A stretch of 64,000 bases of DNA from Terriglobus roseus. GTDB lineage: Bacteria; Acidobacteriota; Terriglobia; Terriglobales; Acidobacteriaceae. Positions 18,014 to 26,530 of the stretch are shown one piece after another (within the stretch, counting starts at the first letter, position 1; the number at the start of each line of letters is the position of its first letter). The translations under genes and the position numbers were made by a program. The stretch is from positions 1,860,001 to 1,924,000 of the forward strand of contig NZ_FNSD01000001.1 of the NCBI RefSeq assembly GCF_900105625.1, written 5' to 3'. The notes beneath the pieces were generated by a model that was not told the DNA's origin, did no database searches, and was given only the letters and a program-made list of their open reading frames with translations.

Positions 18014-18712
18014 TCACGAACCCTGGGATGCAGCAGTATCGAACAGTCGAGCAGCCGTGATCAGCGCCTGCATCTTCTCGTGGTCCTTTATGCCGGGTGA
18101 TACTTCCACGCCGCTCGAGGTATCGATCCCGTCCGGATGCAGCGCTTCGATAGCAGCGGCAACGTTGTCAGGACGCAGGCCACCTGCAACGATCACCGGC
18201 AACGCAAGGCCCCGCAAGGCTGGCGCAGCAGCAGACCAGTCGAACGAAATTCCGGTCCCGCCGCTTGCTTCCTTTGTGCGGGAATCCACCAGCAATGCAT
18301 CCACCAGTCCGCTCGCCGAGATGCGTTCGCAATGAGCACGGAAAGATTCCATCTGCTGATCGGCGTCAACATCCGTGAACCAGTGCACCACCTGCAGCAA
18401 ACGCATGCGTCCCCTGGTCTTGGAGAAGTGGCGTCGAATGATCCGGGCACGTCCCGGATCGAATTCGCTGTGGAGCTGTATCCCGGTGATGCCGGCAGAC
18501 GCAGCCGTCGCCAGGATCTGTGCCGCGTTGGTCTGGGTGAAGACACCGATGGTGTCCAATGTCTCCGGCAGTTCCGAAGTGATGGCGCGCGCATGCTCTG
18601 CAGTGATCAGCCGTTTGCCGGATGCAAAGATGAATCCGACGGCGTCCGCACCAAGTTCAGCTGCGCGCTGGCAGTCTTCAAGGCGCGTGTTCCCACAGAT
18701 CTTGATCCACAC
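18014..18712 (-). CDS. trpF: Phosphoribosylanthranilate isomerase
   Basis: 232-residue TIM barrel catalysing the Amadori rearrangement of N-(5'-phosphoribosyl)anthranilate. Catalytic Cys in MWIKICGNTRLED near residue 7, catalytic Asp in DALLVDSRTKEASGGTG, phosphate loop IVAGGLRPDNV and DTSSGVE near the C-terminus. Follows trpC by 7 bp on the same strand, so the two are one transcript. trpB, normally the next gene, is 1.1 kb further on and separated by the glycine-zipper pair. Confidence 0.96.
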   Translation of the reverse strand: MWIKICGNTRLEDCQRAAELGADAVGFIFASGKRLITAEHARAITSELPETLDTIGVFTQTNAAQILATAASAGITGIQLHSEFDPGRARIIRRHFSKTRGRMRLLQVVHWFTDVDADQQMESFRAHCERISASGLVDALLVDSRTKEASGGTGISFDWSAAAPALRGLALPVIVAGGLRPDNVAAAIEALHPDGIDTSSGVEVSPGIKDHEKMQALITAARLFDTAASQGS

Positions 18713-18719
18713 GGCCGCG

Positions 18720-19556
18720 CTACTCCGTCAGCGAAGCGGATGCGATCTCTTCCGCTTCGGGCTGCAGCAGCGCCAGCAGCGCATCTCCGGGATTCGGCGC
18801 GCGCATCAGCGTCTCGCCGACCAGGAAGGCGTTGTAGCCAACGGCGGTCATGCGGCGGATGTCCGCTGCCGATCCGATGCCGCTCTCCGCAACGCGGATC
18901 ACCTCTGCCGGCAGCAGGTGTGCCAGCTTCTCCGCTTCGGCAGTGTTCACCTCAAACGTGCGCAGATTGCGGCTATTCACGCCCACCATCTCGCAGTCGA
19001 GCGGTAGCGCGCGATCCAGTTCGGCACGGTCATGGACTTCGCACAGAACGTCCAGGCCCATAGCACGCGCGGCACCGCGCAGATGCTTCAACTCTGCGTC
19101 GGTAAGTGCTGCGACGATCAGCAGGATTGCGTCCGCACCATAGGCGCGTGCTTCCAGAATCTGGAACTCATCGACGATAAAGTCCTTCCGAAGGCAAGGC
19201 AGCAGCGTATTTGCCGAGGCCGTCTGCAGGTACTCCAGGCTGCCCTGGAAGAACGGTTCGTCTGTCAGCACGGAGAGGCAGGCAGCGCCGCCCAGTTCTA
19301 ACTGTGCGGCAAGTTCTGCGGGATGAAAAACTGGCCGGATCAGGCCCTTCGAGGGCGATGCCTTCTTCAGTTCTGCAATCACCGCGGGACGGGTGACTGC
19401 GGCGTTACGTAGCGACGCGGCGAACCCGCGCGGCTGGTGCGATCCGGCCATGGACTCCATCCGCCGGTCGCGTTCGGGATTGCGCCGCAGCGGCAGGTCA
19501 GTACGGGTCTGTGCCAGGATGCGGTCGAGGTGTGTTTCCGTGCTCATCTCGTCCAT
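18720..19556 (-). CDS. trpC: Indole-3-glycerol phosphate synthase
   Basis: 278 residues from ATG 19556; closes the indole ring in tryptophan biosynthesis. Conserved blocks: VIAELKKASPSKGLI (substrate loop, catalytic Lys), SVLTDEPFFQGSLEYL, LPCLRKDFIVDEFQI (catalytic Lys), VGVNSRNLRTFEV, VIRVAESGIGS, FLVGETLMRA. The open frame runs on to 19703 but that part is the complement of a tRNA gene and is not coding. ATG at 19547 (behind GGACGAG) is an alternative start that would shorten the protein by 3 residues. Confidence 0.96.
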   Translation of the reverse strand: MDEMSTETHLDRILAQTRTDLPLRRNPERDRRMESMAGSHQPRGFAASLRNAAVTRPAVIAELKKASPSKGLIRPVFHPAELAAQLELGGAACLSVLTDEPFFQGSLEYLQTASANTLLPCLRKDFIVDEFQILEARAYGADAILLIVAALTDAELKHLRGAARAMGLDVLCEVHDRAELDRALPLDCEMVGVNSRNLRTFEVNTAEAEKLAHLLPAEVIRVAESGIGSAADIRRMTAVGYNAFLVGETLMRAPNPGDALLALLQPEAEEIASASLTE

Positions 19557-19576
19557 GCTAAACCCGACGCAAAAGC

Positions 19577-19606
19577 AAAGGCGCGATGCAGAAGCATCGC
19601 GCCTTT
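19577..19606 (-). terminator. Terminator after tRNA-Leu
   Basis: 13-bp perfect stem (19577-19589 with 19594-19606) with a 4-base loop; on the minus strand it ends in TTTGCTTTTG. It ends the tRNA transcript and stands before trpC, which therefore needs its own start signal or reads through. Confidence 0.85.
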
Positions 19607-19614
19607 GAGATGTA

Positions 19615-19701
19615 TGGTGCCGAAAAGAGGACTCGAACCTCCACACCCTTGCGAGTACGTGGACCTGAACCACGCGCGTCTGCCAATTCCGCCATTTCGG
19701 C
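19615..19701 (-). tRNA. tRNA-Leu(CAG)
   Basis: 87 nt including an encoded CCA. Acceptor GCCGAAA pairs with TTTCGGC, discriminator A. D-arm GCGGAATTGGCAGACGC is the type II leucine form. Anticodon stem CGTGG/CCACG with loop TTCAGGT gives CAG. A long variable arm (TACTCGCAAGGGTG) and T-loop GGTTCGAGTCC follow. Reads CUG codons, the commonest Leu codon at this GC. Confidence 0.97.
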
Positions 19702-19961
19702 ACGGTAGCGAGCGTCTGGTGTTTCAGACCTTCAACTTCGCTTGCAGCTTGATCAGTGTCCCAAAGTGTTGCGACGATGTCAAACGGAGCGTCCGTTTAC
19801 TGGAGTGCCGCCTGGCTTAGAAGAACCACCTTCATCCAATGGCCCAATCTGGGAATCGAGGCGATTGGTTCGAAATCAACCGATTGGCAGTAAGCTGCAT
19901 CCAAGTGGCAACGTCTTAATCCATGCGGCACGCCGCACTTCCGTCTAAAGGGAACCAAGCT

Positions 19962-20222
19962 ATGTCTGAGCAAAACCCGTTGCCGACCTCCCCCGCGACG
20001 GATGTCGTAATTCCGGAGGACCTGGCGCTCGAGATCCGCAAGTTGGCGCACGATCTGAGCAACGCGCTTGAGATCATTGTGCAGACGGGCTACTTGCTGA
20101 GCACTGCCGATCTGAAGTCCCCCGCCAGCGACTGGCTGCGTATGCTGGACAGCGGCACCACGAAGGCTCTTGAGATCAACCTGGCCCTGCGCAGCTACAT
20201 CAAGGCGCACAGCCCCCACTAG
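19962..20222 (+). CDS. Small protein with a histidine-kinase DHp-like H-box
   Basis: 86 residues from ATG 19962 with AAAGGGA about 10 bases upstream. The only recognisable feature is LAHDLSNALEIIVQTGYLL at about residues 28-46, which resembles the H-box helix of HisKA domains of the HDxxN subgroup (for example AHDFNNLLTVI). The rest is helical (SDWLRMLDSGTTKALEINLALRSYI), enough for a two-helix dimerisation module, but no ATPase domain is present. Could be a phosphotransfer or decoy partner of the convergent receiver protein at 20301-20945. Upstream 19704-19961 contains a 7-bp inverted repeat AAACGGA-GCG-TCCGTTT (19782-19798) and nothing else I can name. Confidence 0.7.
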   Translation: MSEQNPLPTSPATDVVIPEDLALEIRKLAHDLSNALEIIVQTGYLLSTADLKSPASDWLRMLDSGTTKALEINLALRSYIKAHSPH

Positions 20223-20260
20223 AAGTAGGGGCCGTCGTTTCAATTCGTAACAAACAGAAA

Positions 20261-20283
20261 GAGGCGCCCATCGCGGGCGCCTC
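20261..20283 (-). terminator. Terminator of the receiver-H1 gene
   Basis: 9-bp stem GAGGCGCCC/GGGCGCCTC with a 5-base loop. On the minus strand it is followed by TTTCTGTTTGTT, placing it 17 bp after the stop of the receiver gene. Confidence 0.75.
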
Positions 20284-20300
20284 GTTCGTGCCTGCTGTAA

Positions 20301-20945
20301 TTACTTCTTCGCGACAGTCTTCTTTGCGACCTTCGCAGGTGCAGCCTTTTTGACGGCCGCCGCCGTCTTCTTTGCAACAGCTTTTTTCGCGGGTGCAGTC
20401 TTCTTGGCCGCAGCCTTTGCAGGAACAGCCTTCTTCGCAACCGTCTTCAACGGAGCCTTAACGGGCGAGGCCTTTTTCGCGGGTGCAGACTTCTTAGCGG
20501 GAGCCGACTTCTTCACCACGGCTGCCGACTTCTTTGCTGCGGACTTCACGGGAGCTTTGCCGGTTGCCTTCTCCTTCGCGGCCGTGTGGCGCGCGAAGAG
20601 CGATTCAAGCTGCTGCAGCAGGATGCGTGTGTGCATCGGCTTCACCAGCATCTTGTCGGCGCCCATGTTGTTCAAGCTCTCGTCGTCAACGGGGAATGCC
20701 GTCAGCAGGGCGATCGCCGGCTTGTAAGGAACTTCTTTCGCCGCGGCAATCACTTCCGCGCCGGCATGCTCGTCTTCCATGCGCATGTCGGTGATAACCA
20801 TCTCGTATTCGCGATGGCGAAGACGGCTCTTGCCTTCGCGTGCAGAGGTGGCGGTGTCCACATCAAAGCCGCTGATTTCCAGCACGGCTTTCAGGGTCAG
20901 CAGAACGGCGACTTCATCATCGACCAGCAGAATGCGACGCTTCAT
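20301..20945 (-). CDS. Response regulator receiver domain with histone H1-like Lys/Ala/Pro tail
   Basis: 214 residues in two parts. Residues 1-118 are a receiver: acidic pocket LLVDDE (Asp9-Asp10-Glu11), phospho-acceptor Asp53 in VITDMRMED, Thr82 switch residue (ALLTAF), Lys102 in KMLVKPMH. Residues about 121-214 consist almost only of Lys, Ala, Pro, Val and Thr in AAKK/PAKK/AVAKK-type repeats, like the C-terminus of histone H1 or of bacterial H1-like proteins. There is no ordinary helix-turn-helix output. The tail predicts non-specific DNA or nucleoid binding, perhaps with phosphorylation-dependent behaviour. Monocistronic with its own terminator. Confidence 0.9.
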   Translation of the reverse strand: MKRRILLVDDEVAVLLTLKAVLEISGFDVDTATSAREGKSRLRHREYEMVITDMRMEDEHAGAEVIAAAKEVPYKPAIALLTAFPVDDESLNNMGADKMLVKPMHTRILLQQLESLFARHTAAKEKATGKAPVKSAAKKSAAVVKKSAPAKKSAPAKKASPVKAPLKTVAKKAVPAKAAAKKTAPAKKAVAKKTAAAVKKAAPAKVAKKTVAKK

Positions 20946-21134
20946 GGATCTCTGTGTCTCCTAAAATCTTCGGCGCCAGCGCGTGAATTGGCCGTGGCGC
21001 ACCGATGGCAAGCATACTCTCTTGTAAAAATCTTCAACGCCAAAGTTACTGTGCCACATAGCGCTCGGCAAGCGTCGTAACGCGCGGGAACGCTCCGCCT
21101 CACAGCGAACACAATGCGGCCTGACTGCCCAATG

Positions 21135-21140
21135 TATACT
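21135..21140 (+). promoter_or_regulatory. infC: Candidate -10 element of infC
   Basis: TATACT, preceded by TG, lies 79 bases before the infC start codon. No good -35 is visible 16-18 bases upstream. Would give a leader of about 70 bases. Confidence 0.3.
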
Positions 21141-21218
21141 CAAGGATGCAGCGCCGCAGAACCTGCGAGCCCCCACTCGGGAGTCGCCGGTCAGAAACGA
21201 GCGCTGCGGAGGCGCACT

Positions 21219-21827
21219 ATTCCACCGTTTACTGACAAGCGAGCCATCAAGTCGTTCATCCGCACCAACGAAAAGATTCGCGCGCGCGAAATCCGCGTCA
21301 TCGACGAAAATGGCGAACAGCTTGGCATCATGGCACCGTTTGATGCGCTGAAGATTGCACGCGAGCGCTCACTGGACCTGGTCGAGATCTCTCCCAACGC
21401 TGCGCCCCCCGTGTGCCGCATCCAGGATTACGGCAAGTACCTGTACGAGAAGGACAAGAGCGACCGCGCTGCACGTAAGAAGCAGAAGGTCATCGTCATT
21501 AAGGAAGTGAAGTTCTCGGTCACCGTCGACGAGCACGATTACCAGACGAAGAAGAATCAGGCTGTCCGCTTCCTTGGCGAGGGCGACAAGGTCAAGGCTT
21601 CCCTCCGTTTCCGTGGCCGCCAGATGGCGCACCGCGACCTGGGCTATAAGATTGTCAATCGCCTGATCATGGACATTGGCGCAGCGGGCATCGTCGAATT
21701 CATGCCGCGCATGGAAGGCACCACGCTCCACGCCATCATCGCGCCCAGCAAGAAGGCTGAGCCGGCACCCGTGAAGAAAACCGCTGCCGATACTTCGGCA
21801 GACGAGTCATCGGCTACCGAAGCATAA
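21219..21827 (+). CDS. infC: Translation initiation factor IF-3 with ATT start codon
   Basis: 202 residues. IF-3 N-domain begins at FIRTNEKIRAREIRVIDENG; conserved YGKYLYEKDK and the linker KKQKVIVIKEVKFSVTVDEHDY follow, then the C-domain with GDKVKASLRFRGRQMAH and a Lys/Pro/Ala tail. No ATG, GTG or TTG is suitably placed before the conserved region. An in-frame ATT at 21219 is preceded by GGAGG (21208-21212) with a 6-base gap, exactly the rare start codon used for IF-3 autoregulation in E. coli and many other bacteria: IF-3 rejects non-standard start codons and so represses its own mRNA. The usual rpmI-rplT partners do not follow; a terminator does. Confidence 0.92.
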   Translation: MPPFTDKRAIKSFIRTNEKIRAREIRVIDENGEQLGIMAPFDALKIARERSLDLVEISPNAAPPVCRIQDYGKYLYEKDKSDRAARKKQKVIVIKEVKFSVTVDEHDYQTKKNQAVRFLGEGDKVKASLRFRGRQMAHRDLGYKIVNRLIMDIGAAGIVEFMPRMEGTTLHAIIAPSKKAEPAPVKKTAADTSADESSATEA

Positions 21828-21849
21828 GGGTCCTGGGATCCGAAGTTGA

Positions 21850-21878
21850 GAAGGGGCGCGCCAGTGGCGCGCCCCTTC
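21850..21878 (+). terminator. Terminator of infC
   Basis: Perfect 13-bp GC-rich stem (21850-21862 and 21866-21878) around a 3-base loop, followed by TTTCGTTT. Confidence 0.9.
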
Positions 21879-21977
21879 TTTCGTTTCCCGCGACGGTCGC
21901 CTTCTGGGTACCGCCGGAGCTACCCCATCCCTTTTGCACCGGGGCCGGGGTTTGCGCCTCGGTAAACTGAGGTCGGT

Positions 21978-24320
21978 TTGGCCCTCTCTCTTCCATCCCG
22001 GGGCGCGCGACTCGTGCTGCTTGCGGCGCTGCTGCCGCTCGCCGCGTCGTGCGTACTGGCACAGGCTCCTCGATCCGCTCGATCGACGCCGAAGTCCGCT
22101 GCCAGGAAGCCGGTCGAGTTGACACCGTGGCAGATCGCAGAAGCCGCGCGTCAGCAACTGCTGGAAATGACCCCGGAACAACGCACACGCGACGACTACA
22201 GCACCGTTATGGACGCGTACCGGCTCATCTATCACGGCAATCCTGCAGACCTTCACGCTCCGGAGTCCATCTACAACGTCGGCCTGCTGCTCGCCGACGA
22301 AGGAACGACGCTGCATGACACGCGCATGCTGACCGCGGCCATCGGCCAGTTTGAATTCCTGCGCACGCAATATCCACGATCGTCCTTCCGGATCGCCGCT
22401 CTGCTGGAAGAAGCTCATGTCGCCGCGGATCGCATGCGCGATGTGAAGCTGGCTCGAACAAAGTACGGCGCCTTCGTCGAGGAATATCCTCAGTCCTCTC
22501 ACATCGACGAAGCGCAAACCGCGCTCAAGAGCCTTCGTGCGGGCGTGCTGCCTCCGCCGCTTACAACGGCTGCGCCGGTGCAGACTACGACCTCGCAACT
22601 TCCAGTCATGCCAGCGACCACGCGCGGTGCCTCAAACTCCAGCGGAATTAATGCAAACACTGTGCCGCCCGAGGTTCATGCCGAAGCGAGTCTTGCGGCG
22701 TCGCAGGGCAGCGTCTCGCAACCGGTTGCCGTCGCATCGCCGGTTGCCCAGTCGACAAAGCATGCCGGAACTCCCGTGCAGGACGCGAGCGCCAACGTCC
22801 CCGCACATACAAAAAATGGCCTCGCCACCGTATCCGCGATTCGTCACTGGTCCACGCCCACCTACACGCGCGTCGCCATCGACCTTGGCGATGAAGTGCA
22901 GTATGAAGCAGCAAGAGTCCCCAGCCCGGACCGCATCTACTTCGACCTGCACGGGACGCACCTGGCCCAGGAGCTAAGCGGCAAGAGTTTTACCGTGACT
23001 GATGATGGCTTCCTGAAGCGCATCCGGGCAGCGCAGTATTCGAATGACATGACTCGCATCGTGCTCGATGTCAATGACGTCACAGAGTACTCAGCCTTCC
23101 TGCTGCCAAATCCCTACCGGCTCATCATCGACATTCACGGCGGCGCGAAGAGCTCCACGCCCGACGCAGCCGCTGCCAGTCATCCTGCGACGCCCTCACG
23201 GCTCAGCGGGAACGATCTGCTCAAGCAGCCATCTGCCGTGCAGGGTTCGGTCGATCGCATGGGCAACGGCGCGGTCATGTCGTCCACCGGTACCTCTCTA
23301 CCGCCAGCGCCCTACCCGCAGGACACTTCGGCAGTTCCCAGCACCGTCGCATCGCGCACCACCAGCGGTAGAGAGGTTGCCGCGCTGAGCAATCAACCGG
23401 ACAACCAACGCGCCACCGCACAGCCCACATCGCAGCCCATCGCGGTCATCTCGGACACACCTCGCTCTCCTTCCGCACCGTCGATTCCGGCGAAGAAGGG
23501 CAAGCACAGCGAGGTACCCCTGATCGCTGCGACGCCGGGTCACGTCGCCGCGCCGACCTCCGAAGGCGAGCGAACACTGCAGCGTGCCCTTGGTCTCAAG
23601 ATCGGCCGGATCGTCATCGATGCAGGCCACGGCGGCCACGACAGCGGCACGCTGGGTGCAGGCGGCATCATGGAGAAGGATGTCGTGCTCGACGTCGCTC
23701 TGCGCCTCGGCAAGCTGCTGCAGGACAAGCTGGGCGCGCAGGTGATCTACACGCGCAGCGATGACACCTTTATCCCGCTCGAAACGCGCACCGCCATCGC
23801 CAACAAGGCGGAGGCAGACCTTTTCATCAGCGTCCACGCCAACAGCAGCCAGGACGAGACGGCACGCGGGGTTGAGACCTACTACCTGAACTTCACCTCG
23901 CAGCCGGACGCGCTCGATGTAGCAGCCCGCGAGAATGCGGTCAGCGACCAATCCGTCCACCAACTGGCCGACCTGGTGAAAAAGATCACGCTGAAGGATA
24001 AGATCGACGAGTCCCGCGAATTCGCCTCCGATGTGGAACAGTCGCTCTACGACGGCCTGCACAAAGGCAACGAGGGATTGAAGAATCGCGGCGTGAAGAA
24101 GGCGCCATTCGTCGTGCTGATCGGCGCGAACATGCCGTCGATTCTCACGGAGATCAGCTTCGTCACCAACGGGAAAGACGCCGCCCAACTGCGCACGCCG
24201 GAATACCGCGAACGCGTGGCCCAGTCGATCTTCAAAGGCGTCGCACAGTACACAAGCGGCCTGAGCGGTGGCGGGGTGCGCGTCGCAAGTGCCGCCAAGC
24301 AGGATTCGCGCGGCTATTAG
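21978..24320 (+). CDS. N-acetylmuramoyl-L-alanine amidase with TPR-like and AMIN domains
   Basis: 780-residue periplasmic peptidoglycan hydrolase that cuts the amide bond between MurNAc and the stem peptide, normally in daughter-cell separation. Order: signal peptide (LVLLAALLPLAASCVLAQA), TPR-like region about 45-190 with two YPRSS/YPQSS tetratricopeptide-type repeats as in YbgF/BamD, low-complexity linker, AMIN domain about 280-390 (HWSTPTYTRVAIDLG...RLIIDIHG), second linker, Amidase_3 domain. Zinc ligands and catalytic residues are present: His551 (DAGHGGHDSG), Glu566, His620 (SVHAN) and Glu725 (TEISFVTN). TTG at 21978 is preferred because GAGG lies 5 bases upstream. It ends in a shared TTAG with the convergent nitrilase gene. 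Confidence 0.9.
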   Translation: MALSLPSRGARLVLLAALLPLAASCVLAQAPRSARSTPKSAARKPVELTPWQIAEAARQQLLEMTPEQRTRDDYSTVMDAYRLIYHGNPADLHAPESIYNVGLLLADEGTTLHDTRMLTAAIGQFEFLRTQYPRSSFRIAALLEEAHVAADRMRDVKLARTKYGAFVEEYPQSSHIDEAQTALKSLRAGVLPPPLTTAAPVQTTTSQLPVMPATTRGASNSSGINANTVPPEVHAEASLAASQGSVSQPVAVASPVAQSTKHAGTPVQDASANVPAHTKNGLATVSAIRHWSTPTYTRVAIDLGDEVQYEAARVPSPDRIYFDLHGTHLAQELSGKSFTVTDDGFLKRIRAAQYSNDMTRIVLDVNDVTEYSAFLLPNPYRLIIDIHGGAKSSTPDAAAASHPATPSRLSGNDLLKQPSAVQGSVDRMGNGAVMSSTGTSLPPAPYPQDTSAVPSTVASRTTSGREVAALSNQPDNQRATAQPTSQPIAVISDTPRSPSAPSIPAKKGKHSEVPLIAATPGHVAAPTSEGERTLQRALGLKIGRIVIDAGHGGHDSGTLGAGGIMEKDVVLDVALRLGKLLQDKLGAQVIYTRSDDTFIPLETRTAIANKAEADLFISVHANSSQDETARGVETYYLNFTSQPDALDVAARENAVSDQSVHQLADLVKKITLKDKIDESREFASDVEQSLYDGLHKGNEGLKNRGVKKAPFVVLIGANMPSILTEISFVTNGKDAAQLRTPEYRERVAQSIFKGVAQYTSGLSGGGVRVASAAKQDSRGY

Positions 24321-25189
24321 CGCGTGCGTACCTGCAGGTCGAAGACATCCGGCCTGCTGTAGTGTCCGGCCACATCCAGGTCGAACTTGCCGCGCGGTAC
24401 CTGATCGAGGTCGATCTCTGCGAAGAGCAAGCCTTCTCGCTTCAGCGGTCCGGCAATCACCTCGCCCGTCGGCGCGATGATGACACTGCCGCCATCGATC
24501 GTTCCACCCTCTTCCCGAAGGTCCTCAGGCCAGTCATCTTTGGTCAGCCAATGGCAGGCGCTCAATACGAAGCAGCGGCCTTCATAGGCAATATGCCGCA
24601 TGCTGATCTGCCACATCTCGCGGCTGTCGACCGTCGGCGCACACCACAGCTCCACGCCCTGCGCATAGAGGTGCTGGCGATAGAGCGGCATGTAGTTCTC
24701 CCAGCAGATGGCCGTGCCGACACGCCCGACGCCCGTGGCAACAACCTGCATGGTCGTTCCGTCACCCTGGCCCCACAGCAGACGTTCACTCGCCGTCGGC
24801 ATGAGCTTGCGGTGTTTCGCGGCGAGTCCCATCTCCGGCGTGAACAGCAGACTGCTGCAGTAAAGCGTGCCTAAATCGCGTTCGATCACGCCGATCACGA
24901 TATGCATCTGCAACTCGCGCGAAAGCTCTGCCAGGCGTACCGTCTCCACACCCGGGCAATCGATAGCCGCGCGGAAGTAGCGCAGGAACAGATCGCGCCC
25001 TGCCTCCGTCCTCTGGCCAAGCGTCGCGCCGAAGGTCTGCAGTTTGGGATAGCCACCCAGCAGTGCCTCCGGGAAGACGAGCAGCTCCGCCCCCTGATCC
25101 GCGGCAGTGCGGCACCATTGCTCCACACGCTCCATTGTTGCAGCGGGATCAAACAATACGGAACCAATCTGTGCGACGGCTGATTTCAT
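24317..25189 (-). CDS. Nitrilase / carbon-nitrogen hydrolase
   Basis: 290-residue cytosolic enzyme of the CN hydrolase superfamily. Catalytic Glu41 (VFPEALLGGYPK), Lys128 (KHRKLMPT) and Cys162 (AICWENYMPLYR) are visible; CWEN and KHRKLMPT are the signature of true nitrilases (branch 1), which turn nitriles into acids and ammonia, rather than amidases. The C-terminus (GHYSRPDVFDL) also fits that branch. The gene is single and convergent with the amidase; no aldoxime dehydratase or transporter neighbours it, so the substrate is unknown. Confidence 0.88.
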   Translation of the reverse strand: MKSAVAQIGSVLFDPAATMERVEQWCRTAADQGAELLVFPEALLGGYPKLQTFGATLGQRTEAGRDLFLRYFRAAIDCPGVETVRLAELSRELQMHIVIGVIERDLGTLYCSSLLFTPEMGLAAKHRKLMPTASERLLWGQGDGTTMQVVATGVGRVGTAICWENYMPLYRQHLYAQGVELWCAPTVDSREMWQISMRHIAYEGRCFVLSACHWLTKDDWPEDLREEGGTIDGGSVIIAPTGEVIAGPLKREGLLFAEIDLDQVPRGKFDLDVAGHYSRPDVFDLQVRTR

Positions 25190-25262
25190 GCCTACCAGTC
25201 TATGGCGGCCATCGCATGCCGCCTGCTACCGCAAGCCAAGCGGTGGTAGTCTCACCCTTGTT

Positions 25263-26426
25263 ATGGTTCGTTTCCCTGCAAAACTCGCTTTGCTGGCCAT
25301 TCTGGCCGCCCCCCTGTCGCTGATGGCGCAGGCACCTGCCGCGCCCACCCCGGCGCAGACCTCCTCGGCGACGACCGTTGTTACGCCACCAACGCCGTTG
25401 CTGCCGGACAAGTTCGGCGAGTGGCAGGCGAGTGGTCCCGCGGACACCAGCATCCATCTGCCCGACAATATCGCCGCAGAGCTCATCGTCAAGCGGAGTG
25501 ATGCGAAGAAGTACGCTGCAGAAGGCAATGCCTCAATCGTTTCTGCGACCGAGTTTGCCGATGCGACAGGAGCCTATAGCGCTTACACCCTCCTGCGCAC
25601 GCCAGAGATGCATCGCTGCGCCGGCGGCAACAGCCTGGGTGTCGACTGCTCCATCTCTTCCGGCACCATGATCTTCTGGCAGGGCGACACACTGGTGCAG
25701 ATCGCTCCCGCGGGCAACAAGGCGATCTCCGCCAGCAGCTTCAACGAGCTTGTCGGTATGTTGCCCAAGCCCAGGGGAGCAAAGGGCGCACACCCGCTGC
25801 TGCCTTCGCGCCTGCCACAGGATGGCCTGGAGAAGGAAAGCCTGCGCTACGCCGTTGGAGCGCTGACCTATGCGGCCGAGGGAGGCAGCCTGCCGGCGAA
25901 CGTCATCGACTTCAGCAAGAGCCCGGAAATCATCACCGCGCGCTATCACGGCGGCAAGTCCGGCAATGGTCTGCTGACCATGATCTTCTATCCGACGCCA
26001 ACCATTGCAGGAGACCGCCTGCGCGCGATCGAAAAGGCCATCGACGACAAGTCACTGCCCGCTTCGTTCCTCACAGGCGATCCAAAGTCTGCCCGGTCCG
26101 GCCCCATCGTCGCAATTGCAGCCGGCGGCTTCACAGCACGCCAGGCTTCGCGCATGGTCGGCGGTATCAAGTACGAGGCGAACATCAGCTGGAACAAGCC
26201 GGAAGGCTACATGGAGCAGTTCAAGGTCTCCCAAGCCGCGAGCGTCATGGTGCAGATCATGATCTTCGTCATCGTGATGGTCGGAGCGGCACTGGCGCTG
26301 GGCATCGTCTTCGGTGGAGGACGAGCGGCGATCCGTAAGGCGCGTGGCAAACCACTCTCCACGATGAATGACATTGAAGTCATCAGCCTGGGACTTCGAG
26401 GCCCCGCAAATCGCAAGTTGCAGTGA
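25263..26426 (+). CDS. Secreted or membrane-anchored protein of unknown function (DUF6599-like)
   Basis: 387 residues from ATG 25263. Signal peptide KLALLAILAAPLSLMAQA, Pro/Ala/Thr linker, a periplasmic domain beginning LLPDKFGEWQASGP and carrying only two cysteines (RCAGGNSLGVDC), and one transmembrane helix near residue 335 (VMVQIMIFVIVMVGAALALG) followed by a short basic cytosolic tail. The opening motif recalls acidobacterial proteins labelled DUF6599; I am not certain of the family. The start of the frame lacks a clear Shine-Dalgarno. It is a single gene, with a 434-bp gap behind. Confidence 0.75.
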   Translation: MVRFPAKLALLAILAAPLSLMAQAPAAPTPAQTSSATTVVTPPTPLLPDKFGEWQASGPADTSIHLPDNIAAELIVKRSDAKKYAAEGNASIVSATEFADATGAYSAYTLLRTPEMHRCAGGNSLGVDCSISSGTMIFWQGDTLVQIAPAGNKAISASSFNELVGMLPKPRGAKGAHPLLPSRLPQDGLEKESLRYAVGALTYAAEGGSLPANVIDFSKSPEIITARYHGGKSGNGLLTMIFYPTPTIAGDRLRAIEKAIDDKSLPASFLTGDPKSARSGPIVAIAAGGFTARQASRMVGGIKYEANISWNKPEGYMEQFKVSQAASVMVQIMIFVIVMVGAALALGIVFGGGRAAIRKARGKPLSTMNDIEVISLGLRGPANRKLQ

Positions 26427-26530
26427 CTCAGCCCCCTAATGGTAAAGCGAATATAAAGCGAAATAAATACCCGTGGGCAACACTCTAACGCTTGTACAAG
26501 TTGCTCATTTGCAAGGATTTGCGATTATTC

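Noticed and set aside
19557-19703. N-terminal extension of trpC by 49 residues
   Set aside because: It is the complement of tRNA-Leu and a terminator; the real protein begins near 19556.
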